Shown: piece after piece, positions 49,017-57,379 of the stretch
Numbering within the stretch: position 1 is the stretch's first letter
Layout: the number at the start of each line of letters is the position of its first letter
NCBI GenBank assembly: GCA_902790475.1
Contig: CADASG010000006.1
Location: forward strand, 1-64,000
Source of the DNA: an uncultured Ruminococcus sp.
GTDB lineage: Bacteria; Bacillota; Clostridia; Oscillospirales; Acutalibacteraceae
Direction of reading: 5' to 3'
Length of the DNA stretch: 64,000 bases
Notes under the pieces: generated by a model
Databases searched by the model: none
Told to the model about the DNA's origin: nothing
The model's input: the letters and a program-made list of their open reading frames with translations, nothing else
Position numbers and translations under genes: made by a program

Positions 49017-50186
49017 TTGGGTAACAATTTAGTGACCGATTTTTTTAAAAAGACCGATAAGCTGCTTTGGCTGCTGACAGTTTCGGCGGTGATATACAGC
49101 TTTTTGCTGATCTCCAGTATGCAGCGGTCGGGCGATTACAATTATCTGCGGCCGCAGATCGCCGCTGTGGTACTGGGTGCTGCCGCCGCGCTGCTTATAG
49201 CCAACGCCGATTACCGCTTTTTGCTGAAAAAATGGTATATCGCTGCATTGATAGGAATAACACTGGCGGTGCTGGTGTTTTTCTTCGGAATAAATGTCAG
49301 CGGTACAGACGACACAGCGTGGCTCATGCTGCCCGGAGGCTTCACGATACAGCCGTCCGAATTTATAAAAATCTGCTTTATTATCACGTTTACAAAGCAT
49401 TTATCCTTTCTCAATGAAAAGAAGCTTATCCAAAGCCCGTTGGGAGTTGCTACGCTGACGATACACGCGCTGATCCCTATGGTAATGATACACTTTCAGG
49501 GCGACGACGGGACAGTGCTGATCTTCGGACTGATATTTCTTTTTATGTCATATATCGCAGGAGTTCAGCTGCGATATTTTGCCGCGTTGGGTATCATGCT
49601 GCTGGTGGGTATCCCGGTTATTTGGAGCTTTGTTCTAAACGACGAGCACCGAAACCGTTTTTTGGCGCTGTTTGACTTAGACGGCAACGCGACGACCAAT
49701 TACGGCTGGCAGCAGTTCCAAGGGAAGATCAGCATGGCAGGCGGCGGCTTGACTGGCAGCGGTCTGTATGAAGGGTCGCGTGTGGAATACGGTATCGTAC
49801 CTGAACAGGAAAATGATTTTATCTTTACCGTTGCCGGCGAGGAGTTAGGCTTTATCGGTTGTATGATACTGATGGCTATTCTGTTCGGTATCATTATCCG
49901 CGTTATCATTGACGCGCGAAAAGCAAATGAAAACGACGGGCGCTTCCTGTGTACGGGAGTGTTCGCGACCATAGCTTCCCAGACGATAATCAATCTTGGA
50001 ATGGTGCTGGGCTTCCTTCCCGTTATCGGAATAACCCTGCCGCTGTTCAGCGCAGGAGGAACCTCGGCGCTGAGCACGCTGATATGTATAGGCTTGGTTC
50101 AAAGCGTGTGCAACCACAACGAGGACGATATGGACACCGCAAGGATCAACCGCAAAAACCGAAGCAGAACGAGAATCAGATTATAA
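49017..50186 (+). CDS. SEDS-family peptidoglycan polymerase (RodA/FtsW-type)
   Basis: This 389-residue membrane protein has about ten helices. It carries the SEDS signature TDDTAWLMLPGGFTIQPSEFIKI, the catalytic-region Asp in FQGDDGTVLIF, and the C-terminal PVIGITLPLFSAGGTSALSTLI. It polymerises glycan strands from lipid II together with a class B PBP. RodA and FtsW cannot be told apart here. The start is a TTG with GAGG seven bases upstream. A terminator follows. Confidence 0.92.
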   Translation: MGNNLVTDFFKKTDKLLWLLTVSAVIYSFLLISSMQRSGDYNYLRPQIAAVVLGAAAALLIANADYRFLLKKWYIAALIGITLAVLVFFFGINVSGTDDTAWLMLPGGFTIQPSEFIKICFIITFTKHLSFLNEKKLIQSPLGVATLTIHALIPMVMIHFQGDDGTVLIFGLIFLFMSYIAGVQLRYFAALGIMLLVGIPVIWSFVLNDEHRNRFLALFDLDGNATTNYGWQQFQGKISMAGGGLTGSGLYEGSRVEYGIVPEQENDFIFTVAGEELGFIGCMILMAILFGIIIRVIIDARKANENDGRFLCTGVFATIASQTIINLGMVLGFLPVIGITLPLFSAGGTSALSTLICIGLVQSVCNHNEDDMDTARINRKNRSRTRIRL

Positions 50187-50198
50187 TAGAAGAAACCT

Positions 50199-50236
50199 CT
50201 AAAAAAGCTGCCACGCATGAAGCATGGCAGCTTTTT
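50199..50236. terminator. Terminator after the RodA/FtsW gene
   Basis: AAAAAGCTGCCA pairs with TGGCAGCTTTTT around CGCATGAAGCA; A/T runs on both sides make it bidirectional. It also follows the surface-protein remnant at 50246. Confidence 0.85.
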
Positions 50237-50245
50237 AATCAAATA

Positions 50246-50443
50246 TTATTCCGATATTTTATGACGATAGTAGCCAAACAGGCAAACAGCAGTAAGCAAT
50301 GTCAGCAGCATAACGGAGAGCCATGAATCACCTGTTTGAACAGCGCCGTTGCCAACGCCGCCGCTCTTTCCTGCGTTTACGCCGCTGTAGCCGCCTGACT
50401 TGCCGCTGTCAGATGAAGCCGGGCTGTCTCTATTGACGCGGAT
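50246..50443 (-). pseudogene. Remnant of a sortase-anchored surface protein (C-terminal end)
   Basis: On the minus strand the open frame ends SDSGKSGGYSGVNAGKSGGV, then NGAVQTGDSWLSVMLLTLLT and a YYRHKISE tail: a Gly/Ser linker, a QTGD sorting-type motif, a membrane helix and a basic end. A stop at 50444-50446 closes the frame, while a different frame just upstream reads TTTAPGKSASI, the kind of Thr/Pro linker that would come before it. The gene has therefore suffered a frameshift and lost its N-terminus. The rest of the region 50447-50572 is A/T-rich with nothing recognisable. Confidence 0.65.
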
Positions 50444-50572
50444 TTACCCGGAGCGGTTGTCGTTTGAATATATGAGAATATTGTTAAAAAATTTTATATT
50501 TTTTCACATTTTTGTAAAACAAAAGCCGCCATACAAACGTATGACAGCTTTCTAAATTTCTTTATCGGAATT

Positions 50573-51832
50573 TTATTTTGATTCAACTACTACGCTTGCC
50601 AAATGGGAACCGTACGCCCAGCAGGTGTCGTTATCACCTAAATCAAAGGAAACGGGCAGCTCCTGCGCTGCGGCGTTTCCGCCTGAGTCGGAAGCGTCGA
50701 TCTTTGCAGTGATTTTTGAAGCGGAAAGCTTATCCAGATCCGCTTTCGGTCCGTAGAAGGTGACCTTTAGGTTATTGGTAGTGACATTGGCTTTAAAATT
50801 CTTGGCAAGGTTTTCGACTTTAAACTTGTCGATCGTCAGCGTCTTGGAAGAAAAGCCGCTAAGATCCAAATTGACTTTGATAACCGAAGTCGTATCGATC
50901 AGCTTGTATCCGTCGGGAACAGTAAGGTTAAGAGAGTCTATATTGTACTTTTGATTTTTCAGTGTCGAAAAGTCGATCGCGTCAAGCTTGACCTTAAAGA
51001 GTCGGTCAAGATCCTCCTCCGAACCGGCGATACTTACCTTTTCGGGATCGATCGCAAGAATACTGTCGTCGATCTTGAGCGCGGGCGGCTTATTCAAAAA
51101 CTCCGCCTCTACCGGAACGGTTTTTTGAGGAGTGATTTTTACCGTACCCTTAACGGTTTCCGCTGAAAGCGTAAGATAGGTTTTAGGCAAGACCTGATTG
51201 TTTTCATCATACAGCACTATATCGGCAGTGAAATCTTTGGAAGCATCCAGGTTCTCCATATCACCTGTTACCGCGCCTACCTTGCTGATCGCTCGAATGG
51301 ACTCACCCGGTCCGGTCACGGTGATCGTATCATTGTTGTAGGTTACGGAAGCATACAAGCCGTCTTTGGCTCCGTACTTGAATTTTGATACGATTTTGAA
51401 GTCCTTTTTTGACTCCGTATCAACCATTACCTCGATTTTTGAGGGAGAACAGTTGGTTATCTGAAAATTATTGATTGATGATTTTTTATCGGCTGAGACC
51501 GCGAGCTCATATTTTCCGCGGTTATCAACGGTGCTGGCATTCGCGGTGACGATAAAATCATCTTCGGCAATGGAGCCGAGCAGCTTGCGGTTGCCTGTTA
51601 CCGTGACAGAAGCGTAGGCGGTATCGTTATCCGAAAAATACGTGTTGTACCCTCCGCTTTTCATTTCATCGGACAAGTCGATCTGGATAGGAACTTTTGA
51701 AACAGTAACGACCGTGTCATTGCTGGAGCCGGTGCTCATGTATACCCAGATAGCCAGAGAAATCAACACCGCAAGGAAAAACAAAACCTGATTATTTCCG
51801 AGGATCCTTTGTGAGAGAGAGCGTTTTTTCAC
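50573..51832 (-). CDS. cdaR: CdaR (YbbR-domain) regulator of c-di-AMP synthesis
   Basis: This 419-residue protein has a single N-terminal membrane helix (about 15-35) and an extracytoplasmic part of about four YbbR beta domains (each about 80 residues, with KVPIQIDLS, TITVTGPGESIRAISKV and TVPVEAEF as repeat landmarks). It binds CdaA and modulates its activity. It starts at a GTG overlapping the cdaA stop (GTGA), a typical coupled arrangement. The usual third gene, glmM, does not follow. Confidence 0.93.
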   Translation of the reverse strand: MKKRSLSQRILGNNQVLFFLAVLISLAIWVYMSTGSSNDTVVTVSKVPIQIDLSDEMKSGGYNTYFSDNDTAYASVTVTGNRKLLGSIAEDDFIVTANASTVDNRGKYELAVSADKKSSINNFQITNCSPSKIEVMVDTESKKDFKIVSKFKYGAKDGLYASVTYNNDTITVTGPGESIRAISKVGAVTGDMENLDASKDFTADIVLYDENNQVLPKTYLTLSAETVKGTVKITPQKTVPVEAEFLNKPPALKIDDSILAIDPEKVSIAGSEEDLDRLFKVKLDAIDFSTLKNQKYNIDSLNLTVPDGYKLIDTTSVIKVNLDLSGFSSKTLTIDKFKVENLAKNFKANVTTNNLKVTFYGPKADLDKLSASKITAKIDASDSGGNAAAQELPVSFDLGDNDTCWAYGSHLASVVVESK

Positions 51833-52689
51833 TGTTTGTCCCTCCCTCTTCGGAATTTTCGGGTCTTCTCTTCTTCGTCGGTTTCGTCAAGAAGCAGCTG
51901 ATTGAGCTTTTTTATCAGCTTTTCGCGTTTTAGATTGCGAATCAAAGACCCTCCGATAGCAAGGGAAACAACTCCTGTTTCCTCGCTGACGATCAGAACA
52001 ACGGCGTCGCTGATCTCACTGATACCGAGCGCCGCTCTGTGTCGTGTTCCGAGGTTTATATCGACATTTGGGTTGTCGGTAAGCGGTAGAATACAGCCTG
52101 CGGCGTGGAGCTTACCGCCGCGTATTATGCTCGCTCCGTCATGAAGCGGAGCTTTATTATAGAAAATATTGCCGAACAGCGCCACGGAAGTATCGGCGTT
52201 GATAACCGTGCCTGTTGCAGCGATATCGGAAAGCATGGTCTGGCGCTCAAACACGATCAGTGCGCCTGTGCGTGAGCGTGAGAAAATAACCGAGGTGTCA
52301 GCCGCGTCAACGATGGATTTTTTTACTGCCAACGTCAAGTCGTCGTTTTGCCTCGGCTTGGTAATAGCTGAGACCGCTCTTCTCCATGTGTTATTTCGTC
52401 CCATCTGTTCAAGCGCCTTGCGGATCTCAGGCTGAAAGATTATTGCTATGATAATAACCGACGCCTCGAAAAATACCCTCAGCAGAGACGACAGCATTAC
52501 CAATTCAAATACCGACGAAATAAAATAAATAAGCAGAAGCAGCAGGATCCCTTTGAGAAGCTGGATCGCGCGGGTTTCCCTGATCAGGCGGAACAATCCG
52601 AAGATTATCAAAGCAATGGCAATAATATCAATAACATCGCGCACCTGAATGGTTTTTAGAATCGAAAAAAGATTCTGGAATACTTCCAC
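51829..52689 (-). CDS. cdaA: Diadenylate cyclase CdaA
   Basis: This 286-residue enzyme makes c-di-AMP from two ATP. It has three N-terminal membrane helices (about 18-85) and a DAC domain with the catalytic motifs PLHDGASII (DGA) and GTRHRAALGISE (RHR). It begins at a GTG after AAAGGAGC. c-di-AMP controls potassium and wall homeostasis in Firmicutes. The upstream 70 bases to the desulfurase gene contain A/T-rich sequence only. Confidence 0.96.
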   Translation of the reverse strand: MEVFQNLFSILKTIQVRDVIDIIAIALIIFGLFRLIRETRAIQLLKGILLLLLIYFISSVFELVMLSSLLRVFFEASVIIIAIIFQPEIRKALEQMGRNNTWRRAVSAITKPRQNDDLTLAVKKSIVDAADTSVIFSRSRTGALIVFERQTMLSDIAATGTVINADTSVALFGNIFYNKAPLHDGASIIRGGKLHAAGCILPLTDNPNVDINLGTRHRAALGISEISDAVVLIVSEETGVVSLAIGGSLIRNLKREKLIKKLNQLLLDETDEEEKTRKFRRGRDKQ

Positions 52690-52759
52690 GTCCTCAGCTC
52701 CTTTCTTTTTTGCATAGCTTTCTTTTTTATTTTACCACAAAACACTTTCCAATTGCAAC

Positions 52760-53914
52760 CTATTTTCTTGCCTTTTTAGAAATTTTATTGATCGCGCTCA
52801 AACAGGCTTGGATCTGAGAGTGATTCGTAAACGCGGAAGCCACTACGCGAACCGTTCCGTTTTCCTCGGTACCGTAGTGCTCATGCGCCAACGGAGCGCA
52901 GTGAAGACCCGCGCGAACGGCGATATCATAATTCTCACTGAGCAGGGCGGCGACCTCCTCGCTGTCCCGATTTTTGAGATTGAATGACAGAACGGGAACG
53001 TGACTGTCCGCTTTAGGCGGCTCTGTGTACAACACTACTTCGCTGATATCGGCAAGCCCCTCATAAAGGAGGCTTATCAGGCGAAGCTCACGCGCGCGGA
53101 GGTTTTCCGCTCCGTTTTGCCGCACAAAACGTATACCCTCGCTCAGACCTGCTATGCCGGGCAGATTCGGAGTACCGCTTTCGTAGCGATCCGGGAGAAT
53201 AGAGGGCTGACGGCGATCTGAGGACAGGCTGCCCGTGCCCCCCTGAATAAGACTTTCGGGAATACGGTCGCTGTTGATAAGCAGCAGCCCTGTTCCCATA
53301 GGACCGTACAACCCTTTATGCCCGGGAGCGCAAAGGTAATCAATGCAGGAATTTTGCAGCGAAATCGGCACAATTCCTGCGCTTTGCGCAGCGTCTAAGC
53401 AAAAAGGGATATTGTAGATCCGACACAACGCCGCGATACGCTCGGCTGGAAGCTTAACGCCGAACACATTGGAAGCGTGTGTGCATACGACCAAAGCCGT
53501 GTTTTCCCGAAGCGCCGAGCGAAAGTTGGAAATGGTTTTTTCATCGTCGCCCTCAACGACCTCGGCGACCGTATAGCTTATACCCTCGTCCTTTAGGGCT
53601 TCAACGGGGCGCAGGACCGCGTTATGCTCCAGTGAGGAAATAACAACATGGTCTCCCTTTTTGAGCAGACCGTGGATAACGGTATTTAGCGCCGTTGTGC
53701 AGTTCTGTGTGAAAATAACATTTTCGGGCTTGTCAAGTCCAAAAAACTCCGCCGCCTGTTCACGACACCGAAAAAGGATTTCAGAGGCGCGAATCGACAG
53801 TCGGTGTCCGCTGCGTCCGGGATTCGCTCCGAACCGCATCAGCGTATTGCAGACCGCTCCGACGACCGCGCGCGGCTTGGGAAAGGTCGTAGCGCCGTTG
53901 TCAAGATAAATCAA
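52760..53914 (-). CDS. Cysteine desulfurase-like class V aminotransferase
   Basis: This 384-residue PLP enzyme of the SufS/CsdA type has MIYLDNGATTFPKP-like start, THASNVFGV, FCLDAAQSAGIVPI, the PLP lysine in CAPGHKGLYGPMGTG, and a C-terminal GLHCAPLAHEHYGTEE with the sulfur-carrying Cys in GLHCAP. It would mobilise sulfur (or selenium) from cysteine. It starts at a TTG overlapping the DUF3343 stop (TTGA), and the two form a coupled pair. There are no sufBC or nifU genes near, so the acceptor is unknown. Confidence 0.85.
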   Translation of the reverse strand: MIYLDNGATTFPKPRAVVGAVCNTLMRFGANPGRSGHRLSIRASEILFRCREQAAEFFGLDKPENVIFTQNCTTALNTVIHGLLKKGDHVVISSLEHNAVLRPVEALKDEGISYTVAEVVEGDDEKTISNFRSALRENTALVVCTHASNVFGVKLPAERIAALCRIYNIPFCLDAAQSAGIVPISLQNSCIDYLCAPGHKGLYGPMGTGLLLINSDRIPESLIQGGTGSLSSDRRQPSILPDRYESGTPNLPGIAGLSEGIRFVRQNGAENLRARELRLISLLYEGLADISEVVLYTEPPKADSHVPVLSFNLKNRDSEEVAALLSENYDIAVRAGLHCAPLAHEHYGTEENGTVRVVASAFTNHSQIQACLSAINKISKKARK

Positions 53915-54138
53915 GGAGAATCAGCGGCGGCTGTGCCCGCCGTCTGAACACCCGCGTTGTGAATGATATCAAGCGCCTCGTTTATATCTGTACGCACCTG
54001 AAGGCTGTAGCCGCAGGAACGGCGGCGCAGAGCGGCAGGCGTTCTGATAACACGCGAGAAGATACCCCGGCGGCGCAGAGCCTCTCTGCCCTTTAGCACG
54101 GCAGTCATGGAATAAAAAAGTATTAAATTTGGATTCAT
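53911..54138 (-). CDS. DUF3343 putative sulfur/selenium carrier protein
   Basis: This 75-residue protein has FYSMTAVLKGREALRRRGIFSRVIRTPAALRRRSCGYSLQV: the C-G-Y-S-L motif is that of DUF3343, thought to act as a persulfide carrier alongside desulfurases. The sequence is basic. It starts at an ATG with AAGGTG upstream and overlaps the desulfurase gene, so the pairing suggests that the cysteine receives sulfur from it. A C-terminal tail of Ala/Gly follows the domain. Confidence 0.75.
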   Translation of the reverse strand: MNPNLILFYSMTAVLKGREALRRRGIFSRVIRTPAALRRRSCGYSLQVRTDINEALDIIHNAGVQTAGTAAADSP

Positions 54139-54212
54139 GGTTTCACCTTTTTCTTTATACTGGAGATTCCTTGTTAATATAATATGTAAAAATCCAAAAA
54201 GGTGAACCTGTC

Positions 54213-54247
54213 AAAAAAACAACAGGGCTCGGAAAAACCAAGCCCTT
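54213..54247 (-). terminator. Terminator after dapB
   Basis: On the minus strand AAGGGCT pairs with AGCCCT around GGTTTTTCCG, followed by GTTGTTTTTTT. Confidence 0.8.
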
Positions 54248-54270
54248 AAACGGATGATTATAATTCTAAT

Positions 54271-55032
54271 TTAGAACTTTGAAGAAAGAAGATCGCCCAT
54301 GTTATACATGCCTGCAGGCTGTGAAGCAAGAAACACGGCGGCGTTGACCGAACCGACGGCGAACACTTCCTTTGACTGCGCCTGATGCGTCAGTGTAACG
54401 ACCTCGTCATGACCGGCAAAAATCACCTCGTGCTCGCCCACAATGGTACCGCCTCTGACCGCATGGATACCGATTTCATTCTTAGAGCGCTTTTTGCGGT
54501 AGGCGTGACGATCGTACACATACTGCGGTTCCTCGGGGAGCGCCTCTGAAATAGCGTCCGCAAGCATCAGCGCCGTACCGCTGGGCGCATCGACCTTTAG
54601 GTTATGATGCTTTTCAACTATTTCAATATCAAAGCCCTGTCCTAAAACCTTCGCCGCCTGCTTGGAAAGCTCAATAAGCAAATTGATCCCCAGCGACATG
54701 TTTCCGGAATAAAAAATCGCAACTTTCTTTGAAGCTTCCTTTATCTGCTCAATTTGCGCGGCGGAATAACCGGTGGTACAGATAACGCAGGGAACTCCGT
54801 TGTCGGTCGCGTAAGACAGCATATCGTCGAGGTTTGAAGGATGAGAAAAATCTATGATCACGTCAGGCTTGTCCTGCGCTTCCTTAAAGCTTTTTAATAC
54901 CGGAAACTCATTTTTATTAGTACCGAACGCGTCAACACCAAACAAAATCTCCGCTCCGCTGTGCTCGCTGACTGCCTGCGACACAAAGCCGCCCATTTTT
55001 CCGTTACAGCCCAAAATCGCTGTCTTAATCAT
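54271..55032 (-). CDS. dapB: 4-hydroxy-tetrahydrodipicolinate reductase
   Basis: This 253-residue enzyme of the diaminopimelate/lysine route has a NAD(P) site ILGCNGKMGGF at the N-terminus, DFSHPSNLDDML, TTGYSAAQIEQI, the substrate site EKHHNLKVDAPSGTALML and GTIVGEHEVIFAG near the end. Full length. It is the third gene of the asd-dapA-dapB operon, separated from dapA by a palindromic hairpin. GGGGGAAG precedes the ATG. Confidence 0.96.
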   Translation of the reverse strand: MIKTAILGCNGKMGGFVSQAVSEHSGAEILFGVDAFGTNKNEFPVLKSFKEAQDKPDVIIDFSHPSNLDDMLSYATDNGVPCVICTTGYSAAQIEQIKEASKKVAIFYSGNMSLGINLLIELSKQAAKVLGQGFDIEIVEKHHNLKVDAPSGTALMLADAISEALPEEPQYVYDRHAYRKKRSKNEIGIHAVRGGTIVGEHEVIFAGHDEVVTLTHQAQSKEVFAVGSVNAAVFLASQPAGMYNMGDLLSSKF

Positions 55033-55058
55033 TTTTTTACTTCCCCCTTATAATGATG

Positions 55059-55084
55059 CAGGGAGTGACGCTCGTCGCTCCCTG
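55059..55084 (-). other. Intercistronic hairpin between dapA and dapB
   Basis: CAGGGAGCGACG and CGTCACTCCCTG pair over almost the whole length with a two-base loop. No U-run follows, so it more likely affects mRNA stability or partial termination than full termination. Confidence 0.55.
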
Positions 55085-55092
55085 TGAATGCT

Positions 55093-55989
55093 TTATATTT
55101 TGTTAAGAAGATCGTACTTCGCCATGCAATCTTTGAGATCGTGATAGCCTGCAACGCTCATAGGAACAAGCGGCAGTCTGCACTCCCCTACGTCAAAGCC
55201 GTAAAGGTTCATAGCGGTTTTGACGGGAATGGGATTGACGTCGCTGAACATAATATTCATCAGCTCCAAATAATGGAAGTGGAGCTTCTGCGCTTCCGCG
55301 AAGTTATTGTCAAGGCAAAGCTGAGTTATTTGGTGCATTTCGGAAGGACAAATATTGGCAAATACCGAAATAACGCCCAAAGCACCAAGCGACATGAAGG
55401 GAACGGTTTGATCGTCGTTGCCCGAATAGATTTCGAGGTCATCGCCGCAGAGCGAACGGATCAAAGCAACCTGAGAAATATTTCCGCTGGCTTCCTTAAT
55501 AGCCTTGATATTGGGATGCTTGCTCAGCTCCTGACAGGTTTTCGGCTGAATATTACAGCCTGTGCGCGAGGGGACATTGTACAGTATAACGGGAACGTCA
55601 ATGGAATCAGCGATAACGTTAAAGTGCTTAACAAGTCCTGCCTGAGATGTTTTGTTATAATAGGGTGTGACCGAAAGCACAGCGTCCACGCCGAACTTCT
55701 GCGCTTCCTTGGACAGCATTACTGCGGTGGAAGTGTCGTTGCTGCCTGTTCCTGCGATGACAGGGATCCTGCCGTCGATAGTCTTTGCGACGAACTCCAG
55801 TACCTCGCAATGCTCTTTTTCCGATAGCGTCGCTGCTTCACCTGTAGTTCCGCACGCAATGATAGCGTCGGTACCGTTTTCAACATGGAATGCAAGCAGC
55901 TGCCCGAGCACGTCGTAATTAACGGTCCCGTCCGAATTCATCGGTGTTATCAGCGCAACACCCGAACCCGTAAAAATGTGGTTAGCCAT
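55093..55989 (-). CDS. dapA: 4-hydroxy-tetrahydrodipicolinate synthase
   Basis: This 298-residue enzyme condenses pyruvate with aspartate semialdehyde. Signatures are GSGVALITPMNSDG, IIACGTTGEAATLSEKEH, YYNKTSQAGLVKHF, the catalytic tyrosine region VPVILYNVPSRTGCNI and the Schiff-base lysine in IKAIKEASGNISQ. Full length. It follows asd by 19 bases in the same operon. Confidence 0.96.
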   Translation of the reverse strand: MANHIFTGSGVALITPMNSDGTVNYDVLGQLLAFHVENGTDAIIACGTTGEAATLSEKEHCEVLEFVAKTIDGRIPVIAGTGSNDTSTAVMLSKEAQKFGVDAVLSVTPYYNKTSQAGLVKHFNVIADSIDVPVILYNVPSRTGCNIQPKTCQELSKHPNIKAIKEASGNISQVALIRSLCGDDLEIYSGNDDQTVPFMSLGALGVISVFANICPSEMHQITQLCLDNNFAEAQKLHFHYLELMNIMFSDVNPIPVKTAMNLYGFDVGECRLPLVPMSVAGYHDLKDCMAKYDLLNKI

Positions 55990-56008
55990 AATCTGCCTCC
56001 GTAATATC

Positions 56009-57094
56009 TTAATCCATATAGCCTTCGGCGCAGAGCAGCTCGGCGAGCAATACAGCGCCGCCTGCAGCGCCTCTTAATGTATTATGCGACATGCAAACGA
56101 ATTTGTAGTCGTACTGAGTGTCTTCTCTGAGTCTGCCTACCGAAACCGCCATTCCGTTCTCAAGGTTACGCTCCGATTTGATCTGAGGACGGTCGGGCTC
56201 GGTGAAGTAATGCAGAAAATTCTTGGGTGCGCTGGGAAGCTCCAACTCCTGCGCTCTTCCCTTATAATTCTGCCAAATGTCGATGATCTCCTCTACAGAG
56301 GGCTTTTTCACGCCTTCCTTAAAGGACATAAACACAGCAGCGGTATGACCGTCGGACACGGGAACGCGGATGCACTGAGAAGTGATCGAGATATCGTCGG
56401 TCTTAACGATCTTATCGCCCTCGATTTTACCCCAGATCTTCAGCGGCTCCTGCTCGGATTTTTCTTCTTCTCCGCCGATGTAAGGGATAACGTTGTCGAT
56501 CATCTCAGGCCATGTTTTAAATGTTTTACCTGCACCGGAAATCGCCTGATAGGTGCAGGCAAGCACCTTGTCAACGCCAAGCTCCTTGAGAGGATTCACA
56601 GCAGGCACGTAGCTTTGCAGCGAGCAGTTGGACTTAACAGCCACAAAACCTCTTTTTGTTCCGAGACGTTTCCTCTGAGCATCAATGATTTTTATATGAT
56701 CGGCGTTGATTTCGGGGATAACCATCGGAACGTCGGGAGTAAAGCGGTGAGCAGAGTTATTGGATACAATGGGGCATTCCGCCTTTGCGTAACTCTCCTC
56801 AAGAGCCTTGATCTCATCTTTTTTCATATTGACGGCACAGAAACAAAAATCGACCTTGGAGGCAACCTCCTCCACGTTTTCCGCGTCAAGAACGATCATT
56901 TCTTTATACTTTTCGGGCAGCTCCTGTGCCATGTGCCATCTGCCCTCTACGCAGTCGGCGTATTTTTTTCCGGCGCTTCTTCCGCTGGCGGCTAAAGCCG
57001 TTACCTCAAACCAGGGATGATTTTCAAGCAGCAGCGCAAAACGCTGTCCGACCATTCCGGTCGCGCCGATTATACCTACCTTGTACGTTTTCAT
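56009..57094 (-). CDS. asd: Aspartate-semialdehyde dehydrogenase
   Basis: This enzyme of about 361 residues reduces aspartyl phosphate to aspartate semialdehyde. It has VGIIGATGMVGQRFALLL, the catalytic cysteine in KSNCSLQSYVPAVNPL, and SGAGKTFKTWPEMIDN, the archaeal/clostridial subtype of the family. The start at 57094 (MKTYKVGIIG) has GGAGG nine bases upstream; an in-frame ATG at 57151 would give 19 extra residues not usual for the family. It heads the asd-dapA-dapB operon behind a structured leader of about 200 bases. Confidence 0.94.
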   Translation of the reverse strand: MKTYKVGIIGATGMVGQRFALLLENHPWFEVTALAASGRSAGKKYADCVEGRWHMAQELPEKYKEMIVLDAENVEEVASKVDFCFCAVNMKKDEIKALEESYAKAECPIVSNNSAHRFTPDVPMVIPEINADHIKIIDAQRKRLGTKRGFVAVKSNCSLQSYVPAVNPLKELGVDKVLACTYQAISGAGKTFKTWPEMIDNVIPYIGGEEEKSEQEPLKIWGKIEGDKIVKTDDISITSQCIRVPVSDGHTAAVFMSFKEGVKKPSVEEIIDIWQNYKGRAQELELPSAPKNFLHYFTEPDRPQIKSERNLENGMAVSVGRLREDTQYDYKFVCMSHNTLRGAAGGAVLLAELLCAEGYMD

Positions 57095-57210
57095 TGATAA
57101 TTCCTCCGATTTCCCAAAAAATTTAAAAAAGGAGTTGCCATATTCGCTCAAATATTATATTATAGAAATAATGTGTTACTACGCAGCAACTTCTCTTAAG
57201 CAGTATTCTC

Positions 57211-57276
57211 ATACCAATCTCAAATCAAACACGTTTCATAGCTAAATTACAGACTGATTTAAGTTGAGATTGATAC
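57211..57276 (-). promoter_or_regulatory. Long hairpin in the asd leader
   Basis: On the minus strand ATCAATCTC and AAATCA pair with TGATTTGAGATTGGT: nine plus six base pairs separated by a five-base bulge, around a loop of about 26 bases. Two smaller stems (such as GTTGCT/AGTAAC) follow before the ribosome-binding site. It does not fit the lysine riboswitch or a T-box. Possible attenuation or an unrecorded riboswitch. Confidence 0.5.
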
Positions 57277-57298
57277 AAGACACATCCACTTACTATAT

Positions 57299-57327
57299 AA
57301 TATATCATTTTACACGGATATTGTCAA
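57299..57327 (-). promoter_or_regulatory. Promoter of the asd-dapA-dapB operon
   Basis: On the minus strand TTGACA (57322-57327), a 17-base spacer and TATATT (57299-57304), leaving a leader of about 200 bases. Confidence 0.75.
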
Positions 57328-57379
57328 TTATTTCAGCTTTGCTTTTTTAGAAAAATTACTTTGACTGTGAGGAATCCCC

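Noticed and set aside
57095-57300. Lysine riboswitch or T-box upstream of asd
   Set aside because: The conserved cores (for example the T-box GGTGG-type sequence or the lysine-box junctions) are absent.
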